Shown here: in pieces, positions 17,745 through 29,217 of the stretch
Position numbering within the stretch: position 1 is the first letter of the stretch
Layout: each line of letters opens with the position of its first letter
Origin: Pseudoalteromonas rhizosphaerae
GTDB taxonomy: Bacteria; Pseudomonadota; Gammaproteobacteria; Enterobacterales; Alteromonadaceae
Assembly (NCBI RefSeq): GCF_902498845.1
Contig: NZ_CABVLM010000020.1
Coordinates: 1-59,387, forward strand
Direction of reading: 5' to 3'
DNA length: 59,387 nt
Made by a program: the position numbers and the translations under genes
Notes under the pieces: generated by a model
Databases searched by the model: none
What the model saw: only the letters and a program-made list of their open reading frames with translations
Told to the model about the DNA's origin: nothing

Positions 17745-18908
17745 TTATAGTTCAGCCGAAAAGGCTTTTTGACTTAATGATTGAACAAGCTCACCGTCTA
17801 TAGTATTTATCCACTTCTCTTTGCTTTCATTGACTTTCTTCCAAATACCCACAAACTTCATTTGCAGCTCTTTTGGTGGGACAGGTATTTCTAACTCTTC
17901 ACCATATTGTTTTGCATTTATATTGGGTTGAGCAACAACCTTTTGCTTGCTTCTTATCCAATTCCAATATATCGAAGTATCCGTAAATGCTTTTATAAAC
18001 TCTGGTAATGCTATATCTCTATTTATACTGAATTTGATTAGGTATCCCGCGTAAATACATCTACCATATTTCGAGGAGTAAAGGAAAGTTTTTCCTACAG
18101 TAGCTCCACTTCTAGCAAATAATAAATCACCGTCCTTTAACAAGTACTTTTGAGACTCCTGCTCAGAATCTTGTAGAGAAACCATCTTTTCCTTCAAGTC
18201 ACCTGTGCTAGTTATATCTGTAATCCTTATATAACGATAATCACCTTCTGAATAGTTGACTGCTGGTTTTCCACTTCCATATACACCTTTACCAAGTGAT
18301 ATGTCATTAAGAGCTTTAACCTCCCACCCCTTTGGGTTAATAAAAGGGTCACCGAACATATCGAGGAAAACGCTGCGCAGGAAGTCGTCGGCGAGGTCGA
18401 TGGCTTGTTGGCGTTTGCGGCGCACGCAGTCGGCTTTATCTAAAATCGCAGCGATTCGTTTTTGCTCTTCGAGTGGTGGTAGTGGAATCTGATGCTCCCA
18501 AAACACTTTCATAGATACGCGAGGCATCTTTGCACCAGCAACTTGATCACTTATCCAGCTCACAAATCGATTAGATCTTAAATAATAAGCTAAATACTTT
18601 CTATCCAACCTGTTTTCATCAGGGCACAAAGGAACTAATTCTGTAGTAGCTAATCCTTGCTCGTCTGGTAGAACAACTTTGTTTAAATAAGGGCGTAACT
18701 TTGAGTAAAGTACATTTCGTTCATCAAACCAATGTGTAGAAGATCCTGCCGATTCAACCGAGTCATAAACTTTTTCTATCACTATTCCAGATTGTGATTG
18801 GACTTTATCTAAATTAAGTTGCCAAACAGAATTTTCATCAATAATTTGGGGATTTTTAAGTGGTTTTGAAGGAGCAACCTCACCTAACCTAACTAAAGGC
18901 CAACTCAC
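17745..18908 (-). CDS. hsdS: Type I restriction enzyme specificity subunit HsdS (387 aa)
   Basis: HsdS reads the bipartite DNA target for the HsdM/HsdR complex. There are two target-recognition domains: residues 1-150 (MSWPLVRLGEVA...) and residues 195-350 (GWEVKALNDISLGKG...). They are separated by conserved helical spacers. The central one is PLPPLEEQKRIAAILDKAD and the C-terminal one begins PVPPKELQMKFVGIWKKV. The ATG overlaps the hsdM stop by 4 bp. Length is normal and both halves look intact. The recognised sequence cannot be deduced. Confidence 0.93.
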   Translation of the reverse strand: MSWPLVRLGEVAPSKPLKNPQIIDENSVWQLNLDKVQSQSGIVIEKVYDSVESAGSSTHWFDERNVLYSKLRPYLNKVVLPDEQGLATTELVPLCPDENRLDRKYLAYYLRSNRFVSWISDQVAGAKMPRVSMKVFWEHQIPLPPLEEQKRIAAILDKADCVRRKRQQAIDLADDFLRSVFLDMFGDPFINPKGWEVKALNDISLGKGVYGSGKPAVNYSEGDYRYIRITDITSTGDLKEKMVSLQDSEQESQKYLLKDGDLLFARSGATVGKTFLYSSKYGRCIYAGYLIKFSINRDIALPEFIKAFTDTSIYWNWIRSKQKVVAQPNINAKQYGEELEIPVPPKELQMKFVGIWKKVNESKEKWINTIDGELVQSLSQKAFSAEL

Positions 18909-20446
18909 AGCATTTTCTCCAGATCTTTTAGGTCAGCTAGAATTTCATTCTCTAAGCTAACTAAATTTCTTAGGATATCTTTTGGATCGCCATGCTCTTC
19001 CTGTTGGTAAACAACTTCTTTATAACGATTAATCGACAAGTCATATTGATTAGAAACTATCTCATCTTTACTTACCCAGAATGCTTTTTGCGTTTTGTCG
19101 TTTGCATCGGTGCCTGCAATAGCTTTATCACGGGCTTTAAACTTGGCGACTAAGTCAGGAAGATCGTTATCTTTTATCGGTGTACGCTTATCGTCTAAAG
19201 AAAATCCATCTGCTTGTAGGTCGTAAAACCAAACATGCTCGGTTTGAGAACCTTTGGTAATAAAAAGAACTGCCGTAGATACCCCAGCGTATGGTTTAAA
19301 TACGCCTGATGGTAATGAAACAACACCCTGAAGCTCATTATTTTCAACTATGTGTTTACGTAATTGTTGGTGTGCATTTGATGAACCAAATAGTACACCA
19401 TCAGGCACGATAATCGCCGTTTTACCACCATTTTTAAGTAAACGAAGAATTTGCGCGACAAACAGTAGCTCTGTCTTCTTGGTTTTCACCATACGCAATA
19501 TTGCCGGGTCTACGTCTTCTTCATCTAATGACCCTTTGAACGGCGGGTTGGCTGCACAAATAGTATAAGAGTCTTTACTTTGCGTTGGGAAACGCTCAAT
19601 AAAGCTGCCACTTAATGTGTCTTGGTAATGAATATCTGGCTCAGTCACGCCATGCATTACTAGGTTCATCGCGGCAATACGTAACATGGTGGTATCAAAA
19701 TCGAAGCCATGAAACATATCGGTATTGACATGATCGCGATGTTCAACCAGCAAATCACCACTAAAGATTTTTACCTTTTGCTCTTCACCTTTTTCATTAA
19801 CTACTGTTTCAGTATGGATACCTTCAGAAGACGTGTATTTCTCCATTAAATACTCATAGGCCACAGTTAAGAATCCGGCGGTGCCACAGCTAGGATCGAT
19901 AATGCGATCTTCATGAGTTGGATCTAGCATTTCGATCATGGCACGAATGATATGGCGTGGTGTTCTAAACTGACCATTAATACCTGCTGTTGTTAGCTTA
20001 CTTAGAAGGTATTCATATAGATCACCTTTGGTATCGCTGTCTTCCAATGGCAATTTGTTGATCATCTCAACTGCGGATTCCATTAGCGTAGGCTTTTGGA
20101 TCATGCATTGTGCGTCTTTCATAAACTCAGCAAACAATGAACCTTCACCCGAAGTGCTTTTGAAATGAGGAAATACCTCATCACGCACCACTTTTAACAT
20201 GCTGTCTTTATCTTGATGCATAAAACGGTGCCAACGAATATGTTGTTGGTCGTCACTAAAACGGCGCTTGAACTCTCCACCTCTTAGCTTTTGGCGTTTT
20301 TCATCGCGCTGCTCGTGTAAGTCGAGTAGTCGGGCATACATTAAAAAAGTGATTTGTTCGATTACGGTCAGTGGATTAGCGATCCCGCCCGTCCAGAACT
20401 CTTCCCATAATTTATCAATATCGCTTTTTAATTTACCAGTGATCAT
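18905..20446 (-). CDS. hsdM: Type I restriction adenine methylase subunit HsdM (513 aa)
   Basis: HsdM methylates adenine in the target and protects host DNA. The N-terminal helical domain (residues 1-140) is followed by the S-adenosylmethionine motif DPSCGTAGFL near residue 160 and the catalytic NPPF motif in CAANPPFKGSLDEED. The C-terminus is a coiled helix that contacts HsdS. It starts 22 bp after the hsdR stop. Length is typical and nothing seems missing. Confidence 0.95.
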   Translation of the reverse strand: MITGKLKSDIDKLWEEFWTGGIANPLTVIEQITFLMYARLLDLHEQRDEKRQKLRGGEFKRRFSDDQQHIRWHRFMHQDKDSMLKVVRDEVFPHFKSTSGEGSLFAEFMKDAQCMIQKPTLMESAVEMINKLPLEDSDTKGDLYEYLLSKLTTAGINGQFRTPRHIIRAMIEMLDPTHEDRIIDPSCGTAGFLTVAYEYLMEKYTSSEGIHTETVVNEKGEEQKVKIFSGDLLVEHRDHVNTDMFHGFDFDTTMLRIAAMNLVMHGVTEPDIHYQDTLSGSFIERFPTQSKDSYTICAANPPFKGSLDEEDVDPAILRMVKTKKTELLFVAQILRLLKNGGKTAIIVPDGVLFGSSNAHQQLRKHIVENNELQGVVSLPSGVFKPYAGVSTAVLFITKGSQTEHVWFYDLQADGFSLDDKRTPIKDNDLPDLVAKFKARDKAIAGTDANDKTQKAFWVSKDEIVSNQYDLSINRYKEVVYQQEEHGDPKDILRNLVSLENEILADLKDLEKML

Positions 20447-20468
20447 AATGTTCTCTTTTCAATTCTAA

Positions 20469-23400
20469 TTAGTCTTTAAAAGACGTATCTAATTTATTTA
20501 ACGGTGTTGGTAACTCTAATGACTTTAACAAGGAAAAAACGTCATCTTCGCCGCTACCAAGTACACCCTCATATATTCTGTTGTATGGCGCTTTGTCTAA
20601 GTCTGCCATTTTTATACCGCCGCTCCTTGCAATGTGCCCAATCAACATATCGATGATACGCAAAGCTTGTGGTGGCATGCGATGGTTTTGCAGTAAATTT
20701 GTGAAACTCTGTTCAATATATTTAGTATCCATGCCAACAATACTGCGAAGCAACTTGTCTAGTGTCTCAGTAGTGTCTGGATAAAACGTTTTAAGCGTTT
20801 CAATATCCAAGTCAGCGTATTTGGCATGGATAACACCATTGAGTTGCACAATTTCGTCTTCAGTAACGGGTTGCCCATTTCTGATTTTTTGAATAACTGG
20901 ATCACTTTCAAAAATAGGTTCTAACGCTTCCTGCACTTTTTGTTGATAGATTTTGTAATCAACAGTATGAATATTCGTTGCTCTCGCTTTGTATTCTGTT
21001 TCAGCGTCATCCTCGATTACATCCGTATACTTAGGTCCGGGATTCGGCGGCAGGATTTCACCTTCTAGTAAATACATGACTTCTCTTAACGCAATACGAT
21101 GTAGCTCTAGCTCATCAAATGTGATGCAGTGCCAATTATTGTCATCCATCAAAAACTTGATTTCAGAGGCTTTAGTTTGCACTTGAGCTGTATTTTTAGG
21201 TAAGCGTTCTAACACATCTTTGATTTCAAATTTAAGCTCACCAATTGCTTGAGGATTGAGTAATAGTTCTGTTTGTGTTTGGGCGATTAAACAATCCCAA
21301 CGAAGTGCTTTACTTTCACCACGAATATCTAACCAATTCATCAATGGTGCAATTTCAGTTTCTAACAATGTAACTGTTTGCTTAGCGAATTGCTTTAACA
21401 GCTTAACATCTGACATTTGTTCAACGATTTGCCACTTGTCACGTACATTAATGTTCTTGGTATCTAAGGCAGCTATGTCTTGTTGAATTAACTTGATTAC
21501 CGTTTCAAACGCTAATACTTCTAGTTTGTTCAGCGCCGTTGCCGCTAGTAACATTCTTAACTCAAAGCGCTTCTGCCCCAATGATTTACTATTGGTTGGC
21601 TCGGCTTCTTCGTATTCAAACTCGAAATAATCAAAGTTGTTCCAGTGATCAAAAATCAGGAAACGTGTTTTATGCCTTCCATTACCAAATAAGTCTTCAC
21701 ACAGTCGTGTCCCACGGCCGATCATTTGCCAGAACTTAACTTTCGACTTTACAGGCTTAGCAAATACTAAATTTACCACACTTGGTACATCAATTCCGGT
21801 ATCTAACATATCAACTGATATCGCCAGTGTTATTGGGTCTGGTAACGATGGATCTTTAGCCTTTTCTTCCTCAGTCACTTTAAACTGTTCGATCAATGCT
21901 TCTGCTCGCGGTTCATCTGAGTGAATAACTTCACAAAAGCCATTACTTAGTTCTGGATACATTTCATCGAACAGTTCTTTAAGCAAACGAGCGTGATCGA
22001 TTCTTCTGGCAAAGATAATAGACTTACCAATTAATTGATTGTCTTTGTCTTTGATACCATTTTCCATTAAGTTTCGGAGTACTTTACGGTTGGTATCTTT
22101 GTTTAAGATAGCCTTATCAATGTCTTTTGAGTCAAACTCAAATTCGTTAGGGTCTTCGCCTTGATCTTCTAGCTCTGCTACTTGTAAATCAGTTAACGAT
22201 TTCTGATTAATACCATCTCGCATGAACTTAGTGGTCATAGTGACAATTTCATAAGGCACAAGATGCTCTTGCTCAATTGCTTTTTCTAACGGGTAGTTAG
22301 CAGTTGGGTCTTTATAGCCACAATCAAACAATTGACATGTTGACCGCGAAACCATTTCTACTGGCGTAGCGGTTAAACCAACTTGTAAACAATCAAAGTA
22401 TTTAAAGATATTGCCAAATACGTTATAGATAGAACGGTGTGATTCATCGGCAACAATTAAATCAAAATAGCCAACATCAAACTTTTCATAAATGCCCATC
22501 ATCCCCGGATAAGTAGCAATGAATATACGAGCCGTGTTTTCGTATTTTTTAGCACTTTTACCTACAACGTATGGCTTAACACCCAAGAATTCTACAAAAG
22601 CTTGGTCAGCCTGTTTACGCAATTCTTTCCTATCGCATAAGAACAGAATACGCTTTGCCCATTTTGCATCTTGTAGAGATTTAGTTAGTGCAATTGAGAC
22701 ACGAGTTTTACCTGTACCCGTTGCTTGTACTATTAATGATTTTCTGCGTTTTTTCTCAAACGTGTCGTGTACGCGAGAAATGGTTTCTAACTGATAGCGA
22801 CGACCTGCAATGCCTGCATCAATAGTGACATCTGATAGCTTTTTCTTTTCTACTCGCTGGAATTTAACTAAATGTTGCAATGAACTTTTTGAGTAGTATC
22901 CATAGATCTTTCTTGGCGGATAACCTTGAACGTCATCCCATATATAAATGTCATGTCCATTGGTATAGAAAATTACTGGTCGCTGTCCATGTTCCTTTTC
23001 TAAACCATCGGCATAATCTTTCGCTTGCTTCTTGCCTATACGTGCATCTTTTGACGTTTTCTTGGCCTCAACAACAGCCAAAGGTAGTCCATCGTCATCC
23101 CACAGAACATAATCTACAGAACCATTGCCTGTTTCTGTGGGTTGATACTTAACTGGTACTTCTTGTCCAACTTCGTCAGTTGATACTTCATTTTCTGCAA
23201 CATCCCAGCCTACTTCACGCAATTCCATATCAATAAGGTATTTGCGCGTTTCCGCCTCGCTGAAATCGAGCGTTTTAGAGATAGACTGGCTGTTTGTTGT
23301 AAAGGCTTCAAATACAGGCTCATCACGTGTAGCCGTTGCTTGTTTCGATTCAGCTAATATTCTTTCGTTTACTAGGCGCTGTTCTTCTAACTCAGCCATT

Positions 23401-23885
23401 GCTTGCTGATAAAGTGCGTCACTTTTTTCTAATTTTTTCTTTAATTTGCTCGCCGCAGAAATATCGGTATTAAACTCAATAAATTCAGGAACAGTATCAG
23501 CTTTGACATTGTGGTAACTACAATAAAACCATGCGCCTAATTGGTATGATTGCTTAACTGCGAATACAGCATCTTTATCTGTACCTTTGTTCTCGTGAGC
23601 AGCCTTATTACCCAATGTTTTAATGGCGTGAAATTTATCTAAAACAGGTGCAGAAGCTAACTGAATAAAGTCTTCACCAATTAATTTTTCGTGGAATGAA
23701 GCTTTTGGCAAACATGGTAAGTTCAATTTAAGGTAAATAAAGTTTACCATAAATTCGCTGAATGAACGTAGCTTAATTAGCGCACTTTGAGGATCGCTAA
23801 AAGCGTATTCTTCAGCGTAAGCACCGAAGTCAGCTAATTCAGGCCAGTCTTTTCTTAAGAACTCAAAATTCATTGATTGCTTCAT
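20469..23885 (-). CDS. hsdR: Type I restriction endonuclease subunit HsdR (1138 aa)
   Basis: HsdR translocates and cuts unmethylated DNA. Domains in order: an N-terminal DUF4145-like helical region (residues 1-120), a coiled segment, and a PD-ExK nuclease (VDYVLWDDDGLPLAVVEAKK). A superfamily 2 helicase follows with Walker A ATGTGKT, a DESH box in VADESHRS, and motif VI in MIGRGTRL. The C-terminal domain is of the EcoEI type. It is the first intact gene of the seven-gene defence operon and lies 6 bp after a decayed small frame. AAGGA upstream supports the ATG at 23885, although M5 is also possible. Confidence 0.95.
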   Translation of the reverse strand: MKQSMNFEFLRKDWPELADFGAYAEEYAFSDPQSALIKLRSFSEFMVNFIYLKLNLPCLPKASFHEKLIGEDFIQLASAPVLDKFHAIKTLGNKAAHENKGTDKDAVFAVKQSYQLGAWFYCSYHNVKADTVPEFIEFNTDISAASKLKKKLEKSDALYQQAMAELEEQRLVNERILAESKQATATRDEPVFEAFTTNSQSISKTLDFSEAETRKYLIDMELREVGWDVAENEVSTDEVGQEVPVKYQPTETGNGSVDYVLWDDDGLPLAVVEAKKTSKDARIGKKQAKDYADGLEKEHGQRPVIFYTNGHDIYIWDDVQGYPPRKIYGYYSKSSLQHLVKFQRVEKKKLSDVTIDAGIAGRRYQLETISRVHDTFEKKRRKSLIVQATGTGKTRVSIALTKSLQDAKWAKRILFLCDRKELRKQADQAFVEFLGVKPYVVGKSAKKYENTARIFIATYPGMMGIYEKFDVGYFDLIVADESHRSIYNVFGNIFKYFDCLQVGLTATPVEMVSRSTCQLFDCGYKDPTANYPLEKAIEQEHLVPYEIVTMTTKFMRDGINQKSLTDLQVAELEDQGEDPNEFEFDSKDIDKAILNKDTNRKVLRNLMENGIKDKDNQLIGKSIIFARRIDHARLLKELFDEMYPELSNGFCEVIHSDEPRAEALIEQFKVTEEEKAKDPSLPDPITLAISVDMLDTGIDVPSVVNLVFAKPVKSKVKFWQMIGRGTRLCEDLFGNGRHKTRFLIFDHWNNFDYFEFEYEEAEPTNSKSLGQKRFELRMLLAATALNKLEVLAFETVIKLIQQDIAALDTKNINVRDKWQIVEQMSDVKLLKQFAKQTVTLLETEIAPLMNWLDIRGESKALRWDCLIAQTQTELLLNPQAIGELKFEIKDVLERLPKNTAQVQTKASEIKFLMDDNNWHCITFDELELHRIALREVMYLLEGEILPPNPGPKYTDVIEDDAETEYKARATNIHTVDYKIYQQKVQEALEPIFESDPVIQKIRNGQPVTEDEIVQLNGVIHAKYADLDIETLKTFYPDTTETLDKLLRSIVGMDTKYIEQSFTNLLQNHRMPPQALRIIDMLIGHIARSGGIKMADLDKAPYNRIYEGVLGSGEDDVFSLLKSLELPTPLNKLDTSFKD

Positions 23886-23891
23886 TCCTAG

Positions 23892-24169
23892 TTATTCCTT
23901 ATTTCCTATGCGGCAGCACCATGCCAAATACAAAACTATTGTGCTTTTTAATTTTAAATTCTTGAGCGCTTCATCCAGTTTGTCAGCGTTAGTGAAGCTT
24001 TTAATACCAGTACTTGTGTCGTCTGCATATTAACTTTACCGCTTACTTTCAATTCAAGCTATACATGATTATGATATTTATCAGCCAATTGAGCTATAAC
24101 AGTTTTATCGAATGGTTTTTCAGATTTTGTCGCTGGTGAAGCAATTGCAGAGCTTAGATTTTGCTTCAT
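23892..24169 (-). pseudogene. Decayed small gene just upstream of hsdR
   Basis: From an ATG at 24169 the frame gives MKQNLSSAIASPATKSEKPF then DKTVIAQLADKYHNHV before a TAG. It continues in frame as LELKVSGKV. A one-base frame change then gives YADDTSTGIKSFTNADKLDE and ALKNLKLK, ending at 23892. One stop and one frameshift suggest a gene of about 80-90 codons that has decayed, or two overlapping tiny genes. It ends 6 bp before hsdR. I do not recognise the family. The region would otherwise be only the hsdR leader. Confidence 0.4.
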
Positions 24170-24277
24170 GTTTTAAATATCTAGATTGTCAATGCCAAGC
24201 AAGAATTCTTTGCACTATTCAATTTCTAATTATTATTTATTTATAATTCATCTAACATGAAATAATAATTTTTCCCC

Positions 24278-24313
24278 ATAAAAAAGCGAACCATTTCTGA
24301 TTCGCTTTTTTTA
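24278..24313. terminator. Hairpin terminator inside the right end of the transposon
   Basis: AAAAAGCGAA pairs with TTCGCTTTTTT around CCATTTCTGA. It is flanked by A- and T-runs and would stop transcription in either direction between gcvP and the cargo operon. It closely resembles the terminator at 612-654 outside the left end. Confidence 0.7.
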
Positions 24314-24343
24314 ATGCATTCGCATTATTAACCTTTTAAAGAG

Positions 24344-24426
24344 TTATTGTTTGGGAAAAATATTCCCAATCTATAATAAAATTCCCAATCTATAATTTCA
24401 TTCCCAAACTATAATAACTCTGATCA
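24344..24426 (-). repeat. Transposon right end with packed TnsB-site-like repeats
   Basis: Inverted copies of the TTATAGTTTGGGAA-type repeat start at 24363, 24382 and 24401, exactly 19 bp apart. A fourth copy in the opposite orientation lies at 24344-24357. The outermost copy is part of the 26-bp terminal repeat. Tight packing at the end next to the target gene is how Tn7 R is built and placed beside glmS. Confidence 0.82.
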
Positions 24427-24431
24427 AATCA
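24427..24431. repeat. Target-site duplication, right copy (AATCA)
   Basis: Identical to 743-747 and directly adjacent to the terminal TGATCA. Only four bases separate it from the gcvP stop codon, so insertion was just beyond the gene. Confidence 0.85.
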
Positions 24432-24435
24432 AAAA

Positions 24436-27327
<2,892 letters not shown>

Positions 27328-27446
27328 TTGTCCAGATTCCTATGATCCAAAAAATAAATGGTTATTACTAATGGGTAACCAGCAATAACTTAAAAACTTT
27401 TGATTTAATGACTTACAATGTATGGAAAGGTAAGCGGTAAAATCAT

Positions 27447-27482
27447 AAAAGCCCCAATTATGTTAGGTATAATGGGGCTTTT
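27447..27482. terminator. Hairpin between gcvH and gcvP
   Basis: AAAAGCCCCAATTA pairs with TATAATGGGGCTTTT, a strong stem with T-runs in both directions. For leftward transcripts it lies 22 bp after the gcvH stop and so may reduce readthrough into gcvP. Confidence 0.75.
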
Positions 27483-27503
27483 AGTACGGCGATAAACTAA
27501 TTA

Positions 27504-27893
27504 TTAGTCTTCGTCGATCGAATGTGCATAGCCTTCAGCGTCAAGCAGGTTTTCAAGCTCAGACTCATCAGATGCTTTAATGCGGAATAACCAACCATCG
27601 CCGTAAGCGTCGTTGTTTACTGTTTCAGGTGCATCTTCAAGATCTTCGTTGATTGCAACGATTTCGCCACCGATTGGTGCGTATATATCTGATGCCGCTT
27701 TTACTGATTCTGCTACTGCACAATCTTCGCCTGCAAGTACTTCGTCACCAACTTCTGGTAATTCAACAAATACCATGTCGCCAAGTAGTTCTTGTGCGTG
27801 CTCAGAGATACCTACAGTGAAAGTACCGTCACCTTCGTTGCGAACCCACTCGTGTGAAGAGGCATACTTTAACTCGCTAGGGATATTGCTCAT
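27504..27893 (-). CDS. gcvH: Glycine cleavage system H protein (129 aa)
   Basis: GcvH carries the lipoyl arm that shuttles the aminomethyl group between the P, T and L proteins. The lipoylation lysine lies in AVAESVKAASDIYAP. The start at MSNIPSELKYASSHEW has AAGGAAG upstream; the open frame extends 13 codons further but lacks a ribosome site. It lies 56 bp after gcvT in the same direction. Length matches the family. Confidence 0.97.
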   Translation of the reverse strand: MSNIPSELKYASSHEWVRNEGDGTFTVGISEHAQELLGDMVFVELPEVGDEVLAGEDCAVAESVKAASDIYAPIGGEIVAINEDLEDAPETVNNDAYGDGWLFRIKASDESELENLLDAEGYAHSIDED

Positions 27894-27949
27894 TTTATTC
27901 TTCCTTTGGTTTATATTGGGTGATAACACCAAATCTTTTAATTGATACT

Positions 27950-29032
27950 TTAAAGTACAGACTTACCGTTACGTACAAAGCTTGGTTTAACTACTTTTAC
28001 GTTAACTAATTTTTTACGCATTTCTACTTGAGCAGTTTCGCCAGTTGAACGTGGTACACGTGCAAGGGCAACACTAAAACCAAGTGTAGGTGAGAAAGTA
28101 CCAGAGGTAATGACCCCTTCGCCACCATCAACAATTACTTTAGAACCACTACGCAATACGCCTTTTTCTTCCAGCACTAGGCCAACAAGTTTATCAGTGC
28201 TTTTGTCAGCGCGTTGCTGTACTAGTACGTCACGACCGATAAAGTCACGATCTTCAGGTTCCCACGCAATGGTCCACGCCATGTTAGCAGCAAGTGGTGA
28301 TACGCTCTCGTCCATATCTAGGCCGTAAAGGTTCATACCCGCTTCTAAACGCAGTGTGTCACGTGCACCAAGGCCCGCAGGCGCAACACCAGCATCTAGC
28401 AGTTGTTGCCAAAGATCCGCAGCTTGCTCGTTCGGTACAACAATTTCGTAACCGTCTTCGCCAGTATAGCCTGTTGTAGCAATAAATAAATCACCAGTTT
28501 GCACACCAAAAAACGGCTTCATATCTGCAACAGCTGCTTGTTGATCAGCCGTTAAGATAGTGGCAGTTTTTGCTTTAGCATTAGGGCCTTGTACTGCAAT
28601 CATGGCAAACTCTGGGCGCTCTGTTACTGCAACGGCAAAATCAGCTGAAACTTTAGCCATGTGCGCTAAATCTTTTTCACGAGTTGCAGAATTAACCACT
28701 AAGCGATAATCAGTATTTGAGAAGAAGTAAATGATAAGGTCGTCAATTACGCCACCTTGCTCATTCAGCATGCCAGTGTAAAGCGCTTTACCAGGAACGG
28801 TTAATTTAGCAACATCGTTAGCGACTAGTTTACGAAGGAATGCTTGTGCTTGCTCGCCTTTGACATCAACAATAGTCATGTGTGAAACGTCAAACATGCC
28901 TGCATCGGTGCGCACTGCGTTGTGCTCTTCGATTTGCGAACCATAGTTGATTGGCATTTCCCAGCCATGAAAATCAACCATTTTTGCTTTTGATTCTAGG
29001 TGCTTTGCATGTAAAACTGTTTTAGAAGTCAT
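27950..29032 (-). CDS. gcvT: Aminomethyltransferase, T protein of glycine cleavage (360 aa)
   Basis: GcvT releases ammonia and transfers the one-carbon unit to tetrahydrofolate. The N-terminal GWEMPINYGSQIEEHNAVR and MFDVSHM motifs and the GYTGEDGYEI folate-binding region are present, followed by the C-terminal barrel (FIGRDVL...). It is the first gene of gcvTH(P). I looked upstream for a glycine riboswitch and saw none. Length is standard. Confidence 0.97.
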   Translation of the reverse strand: MTSKTVLHAKHLESKAKMVDFHGWEMPINYGSQIEEHNAVRTDAGMFDVSHMTIVDVKGEQAQAFLRKLVANDVAKLTVPGKALYTGMLNEQGGVIDDLIIYFFSNTDYRLVVNSATREKDLAHMAKVSADFAVAVTERPEFAMIAVQGPNAKAKTATILTADQQAAVADMKPFFGVQTGDLFIATTGYTGEDGYEIVVPNEQAADLWQQLLDAGVAPAGLGARDTLRLEAGMNLYGLDMDESVSPLAANMAWTIAWEPEDRDFIGRDVLVQQRADKSTDKLVGLVLEEKGVLRSGSKVIVDGGEGVITSGTFSPTLGFSVALARVPRSTGETAQVEMRKKLVNVKVVKPSFVRNGKSVL

Positions 29033-29217
29033 AATATTCCTTCACTTTATAATTAACCCAAGATTGGGCGTGGCCTCAATTTAATGAGGGGGAATAACAT
29101 GGGCGGCGATTATACATAAGTTGTAATGCACCTAACACCCAAATTGCGATTTGTTCTAACAAATAAATTACAAAAGCTGGCAACTAAAAATACGCTAGCC
29201 AGCTTATCAATTTATGT

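Larger units (their letters stand above)
748..24426. mobile_element. Complete Tn7-like transposon carrying a restriction/defence operon, inserted beside gcvP
   Basis: The ends are 26-bp inverted repeats starting TGATCAGAGTTATT and ending AGTTTGGGAA, matching at 24 of 26 positions. They are flanked by identical AATCA pentamers. The element encodes tnsA, tnsB, tnsC and two TniQ-family proteins near its left end. The right two-fifths or more is a leftward defence operon (hsdRMS, ATPase, PLD-like, mcrBC). The end beside gcvP has tightly packed repeats like Tn7 R, and the other has spaced repeats like Tn7 L. Unlike Tn7, where tnsA lies close to R, here about 13 kb of cargo separates tnsA from R. 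Both ends and all core genes look intact, so the element may be active. No CRISPR-Cas genes are present. Confidence 0.92.

Noticed and set aside
748..24426. CRISPR-associated transposon (CAST)
   Set aside because: Two TniQ genes and an Xre-like gene recall CAST layouts, but I found no cas5/6/7/8 or cas12k and no repeat-spacer array anywhere in the element.
29033..29217. Glycine riboswitch upstream of gcvT
   Set aside because: Only short inverted repeats are present; the conserved aptamer cores are not recognisable.
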